Positions 14,101-24,183 of a stretch of DNA of 64,000 nt are shown here, piece after piece. Each line of letters opens with the position of its first letter. Position 1 is the stretch's first letter. The notes under the pieces are model-generated. The model had not been told where the DNA came from and did no database searches. It was given only the letters and a program-made list of their open reading frames with translations. A program made the translations under genes and the position numbers. Where the stretch lies: positions 9,390,636-9,454,635 of the forward strand of contig OX422183.1 of the NCBI GenBank assembly GCA_949130485.1, given 5' to 3'. The DNA comes from Agelas oroides. Taxonomy: Eukaryota; Porifera; Demospongiae; Agelasida; Agelasidae.

Positions 14101-15532
14101 AGCTGGCTATAGAAAAGGCCTGGTCAGCGCTGGATGGCCCGTTCTTCTGCTTTCTTGTACAAACGAGCGTAGAAAACGGTCCTTTCACCTTGTAGGGACT
14201 CCATTTGTGGCTTTTTAGGCAGCTTTCAATCTGAAGGAGCGTTCTTTGGTTGGAGGGCCCTGACTATCGAACGCTCGGTAATGAGTGGGTATGGTCAGGG
14301 TCATGAACCTGCAAAGAACTTCTGAAGGAAGCTGTGGATCAAGTTTCTCGGGCTATCTCCTGGCAGAAATGGAAATACAGGTGAAAGAAGGTGGGACTAG
14401 TCTAAACAAGACCTTCAGGAAATATTATTTAGTATTTAAAGGGTTTTAATTAAAAAAAACAAAAACGCTCACCTGCCTCTAAAGTAGGGAGATTTTTTGC
14501 CTGAGAAACAATGAATTTACTTACCATGGCCTTAGTAAAGCTTGGATGGTCAGTTTTTATGCTCTGTGGGTACAGATTTCTGTGATGGTCAGTTGTCATG
14601 TAATCAGGAAATCTGCCTCACAAAGGGCTAAAAATCGGGTATGGAGAGTGGTTGGCTCTACATCGGATTCCAGTTGGCACAGTACATGCTAGGAGCCACT
14701 ACTATATCTGTATGCATCATCCCTACCTTGTTTGCATACTTTTTGGCATGCCATCCCTACATCATGGGGGTCTTCCTACCACAAGTTCACAACCTTTACT
14801 GGCAGTTCATGGGTGTAGCCTCGTTCTCAGGCCACTTCCTCCTCGCACATGGCCTGGGAACGAGGCTAGTATGATCCAGCAGTATGCCTTGTAGGTAGCT
14901 ATCAGGTAGCTTAGAGTGATACCTTGGTGGCATTATGTTATACGTGACCTCTTAATAACTGATGATGGCGTCGTCAGTTTTTGGCCACATTATTATATGT
15001 TGGCTGGATACCTTCCTTGGTCCGTATTTCCACTTCTGCTTGGAGCACTGGAAACTTGTGTCAAAGCTTTATTGACACATTCTCTGTGGGTTTATGACCT
15101 TTGCCACACCCACTGTCTTAGTTTGACAGCTAGCTTTTACATTGTTTTCATTTTCTTTTATGTATTAGTGTTGATCTGTATATGTACTGGTTATGTATGT
15201 GGTATGAACAGTGTAAGTATTTGCACGCATATCCTACATATCCTATCCACAGGCCTACTCCAGCTTCAGAGGACCTATATGTTGGTTGAAACGGCATTTA
15301 TACTTTTGTAGCCACATTCCAAAAAACTGATCCTTCTGTGCTACAGTATACTTTATATCATCTTCCAACTTTCCTTCTCATGTCTCCAGATAAAGTGAAG
15401 AAGAGAGAAATTGAGATGAAACCCAACCAGGCATATGAGACCGTCACTCCACCAAGTCCCCCTAGACCTGCAACACAAGTCCACACTAAACCATGTCCAG
15501 CTTATGAAGTTGTTGTCCAGGTTCATCACTGA
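8133..15532 (+). CDS. Receptor gene B: Ig-FN3-FN3-TM with YETV/YEVV tail, intact
   Basis: Exons: 8133-8187, 10841-11080, 11260-11568, 11655-11713, 11792-11984, 12067-12189, 12298-12393, 15390-15532. Joined they keep one frame of 405 residues: signal peptide 1-18, Ig-like 19-98, FN3 99-201 (LQWKPPYY, SAWNAGG), second FN3 202-285 (SAGNAAGTS), Ser/Thr stalk 286-326, TM 327-351 followed by CRKYKRRK, tail 359-405. The tail holds NQAYETV (Tyr374) and PAYEVV (Tyr397), 23 residues apart, with PPSPPR between them, which fits a class II SH3 ligand (PxxPxR). There are many N-x-S/T sites. I infer a plasma-membrane receptor whose tail is bound by SH2 proteins once phosphorylated; the ligand is unknown. 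Exons 6-7 are nearly identical to those of gene C and differ in type from A and D, so B is a mosaic. Intron 7 is swollen to 3 kb by transposons. Confidence 0.8.
9612..9677. mobile_element. Short hairpin element, 9-bp target duplication
   Basis: Inverted ends TAGTCTCGTGCCCAGAC and their complement enclose a palindromic centre (AAATCGATTT). It is flanked by GGGCTTCAC and GGACTTCAC (8 of 9 match). It lies in intron 1 of gene B. The 9-bp duplication points to Mutator-like transposition. Confidence 0.7.
11163..11231. mobile_element. Short inverted-repeat element in gene B intron 2
   Basis: Ends TAGCCTCGTGCC and GGTACGAGGCTA, flanked by perfect 9-bp copies of ATATGAACT (11154-11162 and 11232-11240). 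It is absent at the same intron position in A and D, so it inserted after the genes separated. Confidence 0.75.
12431..13497. mobile_element. Mutator-like element copy in gene B intron 7, one end lost
   Basis: It begins CGGTGTCTGGAAAATGCGGA after the flank TATACAGCT, exactly as the complete element at 17514-18152 in reverse orientation. The other inverted repeat is missing: similarity stops near 13497. It carries a nested element (12877-13377). The ORFs that cross it are readings through transposon DNA. Confidence 0.7.
12877..13377. mobile_element. Nested foldback element, hAT-like
   Basis: Ends TAGGGTGTCCAACCTGAA and their complement; the inverted repeats run over 100 bp, and further complementary blocks continue inward (the TTCCGGAAGTGG and TGGTACGTGACCAA stretches). 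Flanked by 7-8-bp TCAGTAG copies. The gene C paralogue at about 17705-17720 has the uninterrupted site, so this insertion came after the B/C exchange. Confidence 0.75.
13685..14055 (+). repeat. Minisatellite, about 60-bp unit, six degenerate copies
   Basis: Units start near 13685, 13743, 13802, 13861, 13919 and 13979, each with a CCAGGGGACAGACTACA-like core. It lies in intron 7 of gene B. Open frames across it on both strands are a by-product of the period. Confidence 0.8.
14816..14868. mobile_element. Very short TAGCCTCG inverted-repeat element
   Basis: Ends TAGCCTCGTTCTCAGGCC and GGCCTGGGAACGAGGCTA enclose only about 17 bases. No clear target duplication. Same family as 50081-50161. Confidence 0.6.
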
Positions 15533-17115
15533 GGGTTGCCATTAGCTATACATAAGTGACACATGCACTGGGATGCAGCTAGCGATTGCAGATGTAGTTA
15601 TGTCATCAGTGTATATTTGTGCTACGGCTTACGATCAGAGACTCTTCTGATCAATTGACACTTACATATGATAATATTTAGTTTACAGTATAATGGGTAT
15701 GTTAATATATTACCTGGTGTCTGACAACATGCATGACGTAATGAATAATTGTGTGATTTCGTCAATGACATTCAACAGCAATTAATTGTTTGCTTGCACG
15801 GCAGTGATTACAATCACAGCTTCAAAGGATGGTATTCATAACATGTTATATGTGCCCACGGAAGCGGAAGAGCAAGCAAAAAACGTTTTTCACTGTTCTT
15901 CCGCTCCCGTGTATTATAATGAACACAAACCGAAGAACAAAAAACGGGGGAGGCCTGGGGACGAGGCTAGTGTCAAATACTTTGTACTTTGAGTAGTATA
16001 GCCATAGTGTAACTGTATTAGGTTTGTCATTTTCCTGTAGCCAGCTTTTTGTATGTTTGTATCAATTTTGGGCTATGACTTAGCAGTGATTTGCTGTTGT
16101 TAACTGTTCTGGTCAATTGACTCCTATTGCTTATTATATGCAGCGTACACACAAATTAATATCTGTTTGTATGTACTTGCATTGCACTTGGTTTTGTGGG
16201 ACTGTTGATGGTATCTGTATAGTAGTAATGAAATCCAGTGATCTTATATCTTAGCATTTAACCCAAGAAATCTCAATTACATCAAAACCACAACAAAAAT
16301 GTGGCCAAAACCTGAGATATGAGGCTGAAGCAACTTAATGATAATTATGGTTTTGGCTACATTTTTGTGTAGAAGGAAGAGCTATAGTCGATCTAGAGCT
16401 TACCTGGCAGTATCCACTGAGTGAGTTTCATCCAAAACAAACAAAAGCTGTTTGTATGAATCAAGTTCACCTTTCACTATGGGCCTCTATATGGCATGCA
16501 GCCCGTATATTACGTAGCACTATAGCTAATTGCTACCTCACGCACTAGCTTCCAACCTCCTCTGGGTTGAATTACCATGCAATTTACTGAACATTGCATA
16601 TCTTGTAGTAGGCCATTGCAAAAATCATATTATCAAGATCATGGGCTGCAATTTTTCTTACCTCAATGCACACTCAAGAGAGCATGATGTCATTTTTAAA
16701 ATGACATCAGGCACTCTTGGCACACTAGATATCCCTTTTCTTTTGTCATTCTTTAGAGCCGATATATGCATGTTTGTATACCCTCCATGATATACGACCA
16801 TGGCCACTCACTTGCATGACTTGTAACATTTTTTCCACAATATAAAATGATCGTATGTAGGGTATGATTAAAAGGGGAATGCTTCATAAACACAATGGTA
16901 ACTACTACCCTCACTGCATTGTCTGTAGCATTAAAAAATACACACAAATAATTTTGAAGTTAAAAGAAAAAAAATGACATGCAATAATTAACATTCAGTA
17001 TGGCTTTCTTCTACTGCAACAAAACAACTATTTGTCTCATAACTGTATACACTACAAACCAAAGGATGACAACAATCACAAAAACTATTCTGATGTTACT
17101 CACAAGACATCAGAA
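15533..17115. other. Intergenic region between convergent genes B and C
   Basis: 15533-15850 matches the 3' flanks of A and D. A short element follows at 15852-15969. From 15970 to 17115 I recognise no gene. There is an inverted repeat around GGTTTTGGCTACATTTTTGTG (about 16349-16370 against 16292-16312) and a small palindrome GATGTCATTTT/AAAATGACATC at 16686-16709. Confidence 0.5.
15852..15969. mobile_element. Rearranged short element related to 60214-60318
   Basis: The right part matches 60237-60318 closely (CCGCTCCCGTGTATTATAAT, then GGCCTGGGGACGAGGCTA). The left part holds an inverted piece of the same sequence (GGAAGCGGAAGAGCAAGC). No target duplication could be fixed. Confidence 0.5.
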
Positions 17116-17121
17116 TTTATT
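17116..17121 (-). terminator. Polyadenylation signal of gene C
   Basis: AATAAA on the minus strand, about 150 bases past the gene C stop codon at 17272. Confidence 0.5.
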
Positions 17122-17129
17122 TTTGATAA

Positions 17130-17240
17130 ATGACTTGTGTGCAATGACAATGAAAAGGCTGGGGGGGAAAATGACGTGTGCAATCACAATGAAAAGGCTG
17201 GGGGAAAATGACTTGTGTGCAATTACAATGCAAAACTGGA
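17130..17240. repeat. Short tandem repeat in gene C 3' UTR
   Basis: Three degenerate units of about 38-40 bp with GACTTGTGTGCAATGACAAT and AAAAGGCTGGGGG cores. They lie between the gene C stop and its polyadenylation signal. Confidence 0.7.
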
Positions 17241-17271
17241 AAAAAGATGCATCACAGTTTGTCTTGGTGCT

Positions 17272-19988
17272 CTATCTTGCACACTCCCTATTGCCTTTAG
17301 AATCTCTGTAAACTACTTCAGTTACAGGACCTTTGTCAAGTGGTACTGGTCCACCAAGTGAAGGGCTATAAAGAAAAAACTGATAGTTAGCACTAGCAAT
17401 ACTATTAATAGTAGGAAGATTACCTTTTTGAGTAGAAGTTGTTACCGTCAGTTTGGTCCTCTGAAGGGTCTACTAAACGAAAAGAATATGCAGCTCACAT
17501 AGCAAGCTGTATACGGTGTCTGGAAAACGCGGATCAACGGATCGGCGGATCACGGACTACAATGTGAAAGTGAGCTGGAATCACGCCCGCTACTAACTAA
17601 CTGCATGTAGCTGAAATAGACACCGCCCATTAGCACGTGGTGGAATGCGCATGGCCATGTGGCGCGCGCGGCATTGACAGCTACTTAGTCTAGGTTATAT
17701 AGCTACCTACTGATCCAGGCTAGTTTCGTTTACGTATCTACAACTTACACTCGTTTAAATGGCAACTTTGGAGACTTTCTTCTGGGAAAAAAAATAACTG
17801 CACTTTTTTCACAAAGGTTGGGTAGCGCGTCCTAGACCAGGCAATTGGGGTCTGGGAATGAAGTTAGCTTGTCATGGTGTGCCATGCCTAGTCTCGTCCC
17901 CAGACCACCCCCGAAAAGCGTGCGAGGGGGTCTGGGCATGTCATGCCAGTGCCACGCCCCAGCTTTTGACCTACGGACGAACGATGCGACGTGGAGCTGA
18001 GGCGAATCTGTTGCACCAGTTTTTGTCCTCCAAGCGACGAAAGGACGAGTGAGATTACAGTTGAATGCAATTGTAGCGGGGGTGATTCCAGCCCACTTTC
18101 GCATTGTAGTCCGTGGTCAGCCGATCCGTTGATCCGCATTTTCCAGACACCGAGCTGTATATGACTTCTAATGCTTATTTCTAATGTACCTTTCCTTCTC
18201 TTATACTTTCTGCAACATATGATTGTGACTGTTGCTGCTGCAATCAGCACTCCAACAATGGCTGCAATGACTCCAATACTGATGGCTGAAACAAAATAGT
18301 TAAAAGCAGTTGGTAACCAAATGCATAGTTATGTTCATAGCAAATGGATCACTATAACAGTTAATTGCAGTGCCTTCTACATGCACACATTACCTATTAA
18401 TGTGGTACTGACTCCTTGCTGCCTGTTACCCGCACTTTCACTTTCAGTACTAGTAACAGTAGAAACAGTAGTAGCAGAGGCAGTGGTAGTAGAGTCTGTG
18501 CTGTCATCTGAACAAACTATAGCAAAATATAGTGATGAAAACAATTTGGTTTGGACAGTTTAATTCTGGTTAACAGTGGAGTCTGGAATGCAACTTACCA
18601 ACTACAACTCTTTCAATGGAAGAAGTCCCTGCAGCATTTCCTGCACTTATTGTCGGACGAATGGTGCACATGGCAACATTTGGGGGTGGGCTGATGGTGA
18701 AGTCTCGTTGATCATGTCTGGTTGTTTCACTTCCATTCATCAGAGTGATGAGAAAGAACTCGGGCATTCTACTGGAGCATACAACATCCACCTGTATATA
18801 GAAGGTATTTATTAACATTCACCTGCGGAACTGAGCTATAGGGAAACAGCTAAATAACAATCAAAATATTGAGATCTTACTTCAATATGAAACTGTAAAG
18901 CTCCAGATTCTGCTGTGACTGTAACATTGATTTTCTCAACTAGAGGTACTAGAGGTGCAGAAGAGAAATAACAGTGACAGCTGACAGAAAGTTCTTACCT
19001 GTTTATAATTAATTCAGGAAATCTTTGGCTTGTTACCTCGAGGTGTGCTGTCCTGCACTCGCTCACTCAATTCACCCTCACCACCAGCATTCCAAGCTGA
19101 GACTTGGTACATGAGGCACAGAGGTAGATTGTGTGTGGGTGTAAAGCTTGTCTCTGTTGTGTTCGCACGGTGAATCATGCTACCATTTGAAGCATCAATA
19201 GTGTACACTGTATACTGTGTTACGTGGGGGTCCACATGTATGACAGCTGATTCATTGTTCATCATGGTGTAAGGAGGTTTCCACTGAAGTTGTGTGGAGG
19301 AGTTTTGAGAGCTGATTGTCACATTCTCCGGAGGTGGTAGAGGACCTGTAAAGGGGTGAATTGCAGTTCATGTGGACAAAAGATGGCTGTATAACTAGTA
19401 GTATTCAGCTTGTTGAAGAACTTGCATGCCAGGTAAATATAGTTACAAACCTTCAATATTGAGTCTCTCAGTGTATACAGTCTGACCCTCCACTCTGCAA
19501 CTCACGTTCATACTACCACAAGTTTCATTCCCATCTATTTTGAGTATGCCTAGAAAATCTCCAGTATTAGGATCATATTCAAATTGATACAGAGGACCAG
19601 GAGGAACCACACTACCATTCATGTACCAGGAAGGATAAGAATTTCTTCCACGACACACAAGTGTTATGGTTGCGTTGTGGGCTATGTCCACCGCACCTGC
19701 AGCAAAAATAAAATGTGGCAGTGCAACACTGAGATTGAGAGAACATACAGTATTTCCTGACAAACCAAGAATTTCAGGGAAAACAACAGAATTGCCAAGG
19801 CCAAGATACGCAAGTGGGCTCAAGAAATAAGACCAAAAAATGACATCTGACCATGCACTCTTACAAAATTTACCGTGCATGGCTATGGCCTTAACTATGT
19901 GCGTGGACTTACTTGCTGGGCACGTCAACGATAATACAATCGCTGTTAGTGCGACGATATCCACCATTTTCAAACTGTACACGTCCAT
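17272..19988 (-). CDS. Receptor gene C: Ig-FN3-FN3-TM with short tail, intact
   Basis: Exons in transcript order: 19988-19913, 19696-19451, 19345-19037, 18939-18881, 18791-18599, 18516-18394, 18285-18190, 17472-17424, 17365-17272. They join into one frame of 414 residues: signal peptide 1-25 (MDVYSLKMVDIVALTAIVLS), Ig-like 26-107, FN3 108-210, second FN3 211-294, Ser/Thr stalk 295-335, TM 336-360, tail 368-414. The Ig domain has a B-strand cysteine (LVCRG) that A, B, D and E lack. The tail starts VDPSEDQ as in gene E (VDPSDQ) but ends after EVVYRDSKGN...CAR, so it has tyrosines 381 and 403 but no YxxI/V/L motif. I infer a short-tailed partner or decoy of the E class. A 639-bp transposon sits in the intron between the TM and tail exons. 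The two small tail exons rest on splice-site and frame logic and are the least certain. Confidence 0.75.
17514..18152. mobile_element. Complete Mutator-like non-autonomous element in gene C intron 7
   Basis: Inverted repeats of about 78 bp start CGGTGTCTGGAAAA; flanks are perfect 9-bp copies of AGCTGTATA (17505-17513 and 18153-18161). A smaller TAGTCTCG hairpin is embedded near 17890-17945. The open frames inside match those in the gene B copy because the DNA is nearly identical; they do not look like a transposase. Confidence 0.8.
17595..18590 (-). repeat. Right arm of near-identical inverted tract (gene C side)
   Basis: Partner of 11985-13497, in inverse orientation. It includes exons 6-7 of gene C and the element at 17514-18152. 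Identity falls off in the intron next to exon 5. Confidence 0.75.
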
Positions 19989-19994
19989 TAAGGA

Positions 19995-20335
19995 ACTCGC
20001 CTCAATCTAGTCTCGAGTAATAGCAACAATTTTTCACTTGACAGTAGCGATATGGGAAGTGATAGTACACTAAACTCTGCGAGCAAAACGAACGTGTTCT
20101 TCTGCGACAGAAATGACAAAACAGTAGATTTTGTCTTCTGTGCAGGTCTCAGAACTACTTCGAAGTAAATTATCAATCAGGCAGGGGAGCGCGCTGGCCA
20201 CCTGAGACAGTGTGACCAGCCTACTACCAGTCTCGCGTACGAAAAGAAGACAACAGCTGCACTTGCAAGCTTGAGAGTGAATGTCGCTAAACCACAAGTA
20301 GCGGATATTTGAACGCCCAGCTGGGCACGAGACTA
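19995..20335. mobile_element. TAGTCTCG-ended segment just upstream of gene C
   Basis: Bounded by CTAGTCTCGAG near 20010 and GGGCACGAGACTAG near 20333. Its paralogue 48955-49316 lies upstream of gene E, so it predates the 28-kb duplication. Lying 10-350 bases before the start codon, it may hold the promoter or 5' UTR of C. No core promoter element was recognised. Confidence 0.5.
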
Positions 20336-21075
20336 GAGTAGCTAGCCTCGTTCCCAGGCTCCTCCGGAACACGAATATGTATCGCAGGGAGAGCTTTTAA
20401 TTTTTCTACGTAAGCATGACGTAATCGAAATAGGACTAAAACAGAAAGGCAACGTTTTGCGCGTTGTTCAACCGTACAACACTGTTGCCGCAGTCCTTCT
20501 TTTAATCAGGAATTGCAGCATAGCTACACAGCAGAGCGTTTCTCTTGTTTAGGCTGGTTCATTTGAGTGAGAAGACTGTGGTTGAGACTTTGAGCGACCA
20601 AAGAGTGATGTATTCAGCTATGGTGCATGTTGTTAGCTAATACCTTGTCAGTGTGTAATTTTTTTGTTGATGTCCCCCCCTATGCAGAGGGCCTATAATA
20701 TACATATAAACCTATGTATACTTTCACTAACTAGTAAATTCTGTAGTGCCATTGTCGTTGTTTGTGAAAGTTTGCTTGGTATTTATGTATACTCACTGGT
20801 TATTTCTTTCAAGCAGGTGATGGAAATTATATGGAGTCAACATGATGACTGCATGCATGACTATCAACTTATATGCTTTGTTAATCAGTGGTACTTTACC
20901 AGATCATACCATGCATATTTTTTTTATCAACTTTACATCCATCATACACACTATCGTCCAGTTTGTTTATATATACATCAGTTAGTTCCTTGAATGCTTC
21001 ATATAGAAGCTTTTCATGATTTCATTAGTAAATAATAATTACCAGTATCATGCGTGAACACAAGGTAGGTCATGC

Positions 21076-21402
21076 TAGTCTCGTGACCAGCCGGAAACAA
21101 CCTACGGAAAATCCGTCTGGTAACATTGCGTGCCTTTCTGGGGCTTTTGCACACGTCAGCAGGGTTTGAACACGGCCGGCGCTAACCATATATGGACGTT
21201 CTCACCACTACATGGCTTCAATTATCACCAATTAGCATCCGCACAAGCGCTAGGGCGCTAGTGGGCCGCCCAAGTAATTGGAAATGCTACAATTTGATTG
21301 GTACGTTCAAATAACTCCGTCGTAAGTAGAAAAGCCCCAGAATCGAGCCCAACGTTACCAGACGGATTTTCCGTAGGTTGTTTCCGGCTGGTCACGAGAC
21401 TA
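21076..21402. mobile_element. 327-bp inverted-repeat element, perfect 9-bp duplication
   Basis: Inverted repeats of about 50 bp begin TAGTCTCGTGACCAGCC. Flanks are perfect copies of AGGTCATGC (21067-21075 and 21403-21411). No coding capacity for a transposase; Mutator-like by duplication length. Confidence 0.8.
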
Positions 21403-21651
21403 AGGTCATGCATGTTTCAATGTGTGAAGTTAACTGAACATAAACATCTCCGTGCATGCAGTTTCCATTGGAACGTGGACTTCAATGGATGCATGCTCAT
21501 TGAAATGGGGATGAATCAAAGGTGGAGTTGCTTTCTTCACTGCATGCTTGTACCCACGAGTTTGATGCTTTTCTATTGTTCAACAGCTCCTGCATATGTA
21601 GCATGGAAGACATGCAGTCATAAGATGCATGCACAGTTCAGAGAAGAGTGC

Positions 21652-21693
21652 ATGATGACATCATTTTTATTGCAACAAAAATGATGTCATCAT
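21652..21693. repeat. Perfect 17-bp-arm hairpin
   Basis: Arms ATGATGACATCATTTTT and AAAAATGATGTCATCAT with an 8-base loop. The core resembles the palindrome at 16686-16709, so it may be a small element end. Confidence 0.7.
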
Positions 21694-22037
21694 ATACACT
21701 CTTGATCAGCTAAATGAACGTATCAACACATCCAGGCTATTATAGTACAAACACAATTGCTTCTGTAGTGTGTGGATGTGAATGCCAGACAAAATATTGG
21801 TAATGCTTTTTACTAGGTATAGTAATATCATGTTAACTATAGTACCTATATAGGACATGCTCCTTGAGAAACTGGAGATAATTTTGGAGTGGCCTCGTGA
21901 GTCGTGATGAGGAAAACCTACGCTGTTGAAAAAGTGCCTGGTGGTCAAGAAACCGAAACCGGTGGAATGATTTCAAGAATATAGATTTCTCACTGGAATG
22001 TATAGCTAGCCATCTCAAACCACTATCAAACAGGACT

Positions 22038-22260
22038 GTTGCAGTTGGCACACACACATCTTAATTGTATACCTTTTCTAATGCCATGAACTCTGCAAAC
22101 ACTGCAATGAATATCCTCAGCTGATAGCTACACCGTGCCTAATCTGTAAACAACTGAATCAACCTCATGACTGTTGCAGTTGGCACACAAGACCATTTTC
22201 TAACTCTGCAAATACTCCAATGAATATCCTCAGCCGATACAACCTCCATGAATAGAAGTA
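22038..22260 (+). repeat. Degenerate tandem duplication, about 134-bp period
   Basis: GTTGCAGTTGGCACACA recurs at about 22039 and 22172, each followed by CTCTGCAAA and AATATCCTCAGC blocks. No function seen. Confidence 0.6.
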
Positions 22261-22428
22261 ATCTGTCAACAACCGTACATTAGCTACAAAAACATGCCAC
22301 CGCAAGTTGCAACACCACAAATACAACTCCTCATTATCACCTTTCTCACCATCAAACTCTTCTAGCTAAGGTTTTACTGCTATGCTCTTCGTTCTTCGTC
22401 ACATATATAATAGGGGAAATACGTATAA

Positions 22429-22989
22429 TCGGGGCGAGCGTGAGCGAGCCCCCTTCTAGTGATGCTAACGGGACCGTCTCATATATATATATATTATGTG
22501 TCATATGCGTACGTCGTGCCGCATATCCTAAACTTATCCAATTTAACGCACGTAACGTCTATAAAATACGTATAGTGCAGACGCCACGTGTTCTACAATG
22601 GAGTCGTACAGCAATTCTTCAGCAAGAGTCCCCGAGTCATCAGGGAATAGAGAAGACAGACTGCAGCGTAGAAGAGAGCGAGAGAGAACTCGTCGTGCCT
22701 CTGAAACCGCGGAACAGAGAGAGGAACGGCTGAGAGTGCGGAGAGCAAGAGATAGGGCTAGACGCGCCGCTCAGACTGCCGAAGAGAGAGACGCCAGATT
22801 GCGGCAAATACGCGATAACCGACGTCAGAGTCTGGCAACTGAAAGCGAAGAGGAGAGAGCAGTTAGGCTTCAGCAGATGAGGGACAGGCTGGCCTCTGAG
22901 ACTGACCCCAATCAACTGCATCAAAATACCTTGCGCATCCATCGCATTCGAGCTCACGCTCGCCCCCACAATGCTGTGCATTCACCTAG
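22429..22989 (+). mobile_element. Helitron-like non-autonomous element with STPR ORF
   Basis: It begins A|TC followed by GGGGCGAGCGTGAGC; near the 3' end lies the complement GCTCACGCTCGCCCC, then a short hairpin AATGC-TGT-GCATT and CTAG|T. The TC start, CTAG end, A/T flanks, 3' hairpin and lack of a target duplication fit Helitrons; terminal inverted repeats with a 3' hairpin fit the Helentron/Helitron2 subtype. That it is Helitron rather than another type is inference. A sister element lies at 27375-27947. Confidence 0.6.
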
Positions 22990-22996
22990 TTTATAG
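22598..22996 (+). CDS. STPR-repeat basic protein ORF inside Helitron-like element
   Basis: A 132-residue ORF. Residues about 23-115 hold four 23-24-residue repeats of the STPR type (RRASETAEQREERL, RRAAQTAEERDARL and two weaker ones), rich in Arg and Glu and predicted helical. STPR repeats are known as DNA-binding helices in insect FGBP-1 and, to my knowledge, occur at the N-terminal side of Helitron helicase proteins in several invertebrates. No helicase or Rep domain is present, so this would be an N-terminal fragment. The last residues are encoded by the element's own 3' inverted repeat, and the stop lies a few bases beyond its 3' end, in host DNA. The upstream ATG at 22440 is in another frame. 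Expression is unknown. Confidence 0.55.
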   Translation: MESYSNSSARVPESSGNREDRLQRRRERERTRRASETAEQREERLRVRRARDRARRAAQTAEERDARLRQIRDNRRQSLATESEEERAVRLQQMRDRLASETDPNQLHQNTLRIHRIRAHARPHNAVHSPSL

Positions 22997-23024
22997 GATT
23001 ACCTTTTGTATGACCCCTTCCTAC

Positions 23025-23246
23025 TAGTCTCGTGCCCAGACCCCACCCGCGAGGAGAGGGTCTGGTGACATCCGGCTGAATCCTCGGGCCGGGCTTCATT
23101 AAAAATTCATAGCTTATTGTATGCATAGTTGCGCACTGATAACTAATTTACGCGCCAAAAAAGTGCTGTGTCATCAGATCATGTTGAAGTAGTCAAGAAT
23201 TTCCGGTGTTGCAACCACAGATTGTCAAGGCCTTGGAACGAGGCTA
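23025..23246. mobile_element. TAGTCTCG/AGGCTA-ended element, paralogue at 30325
   Basis: Starts TAGTCTCGTGCCCAGACCCC and ends GGAACGAGGCTA. Its first 130 bases match the complement of 30325-30465. No clear target duplication. Confidence 0.55.
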
Positions 23247-24118
23247 AGTAAATATTCAGCGGACTTTATACGGCAGCCTGCTTATCGCGCTTCTTCTAGC
23301 TGTAGGGCAACCATCGAGGACTCCTACACTGCACACTCCTAATCTGCTGAGTTTTGTAACATACTTTGAAGGAAGATGGTTGGTGGGCAATATGAGTTGC
23401 CAGAAAAGCTCATCCCAATGTTTGTAAATTGATTGAAATTTTTAAATAGGAACAAGCACACACAGAAGTTTTGATTGCTCAGCTTGTAACTAGTTCCCAA
23501 CCACCATAAAGTGTTGTAGTAACTAAATGATACTCTTTGCTTTACTTAAAAACTGTTTTTAGTTGAGTAGGCAAAATGGCACATTTGATTTTTAGCAGGC
23601 AAAATGGGAGTAGGCGAAATGGCACCAAACCGCTCAATCACATGACTGTAGAAAAAAGAAGTCCAGTGGAATGTGAAGAAACCAGGAACAATCTTGCGTA
23701 ACTACAGTGACCTCAACACTAGCCACTGGGACAGATGGCCAGCCACAGCTAATCCAAAGAATTATGAAATTACTCCCTTTGTTTTAATTCTGTATATTTC
23801 ATGTGTGGGAGAAGGACTGAAAAGGAGGATCACCCTGATATGATAATGTTTTAGTCTTCATTCTTTCGCAGCTGGTTTATATGCAGGCCACGTCTGGCAG
23901 TTCAAGATCAGAGTTCTTAATTTGTGTGAGTTATCAATAGCACTATTGATTATGCTTCCTTGAATTTGATGAAGAGTTGGTGTAGCCCTGTTCTCAGACC
24001 GGTTTTTGAAGTATGTACTGAGAGTGATGGATAGCTGAACAGGGGCCTAGAAAAGAGGTTAGTTTTTATCATACAATCGATTTTAGTTTAGCAGAAAAAG
24101 TCCCATCAAAGTGCTCGT

Positions 24119-24138
24119 GTGTGTATGTGCGTGTGTAT

Positions 24139-24169
<31 letters not shown>

Positions 24170-24183
24170 GGGGGGGGGAGGGG
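24119..24183 (+). repeat. GT microsatellite followed by a 26-base G run
   Basis: (GT)n to about 24152, then an unbroken run of 26 G (24153-24178) and AGGGGGG. The strand could form G-quadruplexes; the run length is likely unstable and error-prone in sequencing. Confidence 0.9.

Larger units (their letters stand above)
20341..22428. other. Intergenic region with short elements, no gene recognised
   Basis: It opens with a half element (TAGCCTCGTTCCCAGGC, about 20344). The remainder is AT-rich without a convincing exon, apart from the elements listed at 21076-21402, 21652-21693 and 22038-22260. Confidence 0.4.

Noticed and set aside
13528..14195. Long frames on both strands over 13.5-14.2 kb
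   Set aside because: Produced by the 60-bp minisatellite; both strands are open, which is typical of repeats.
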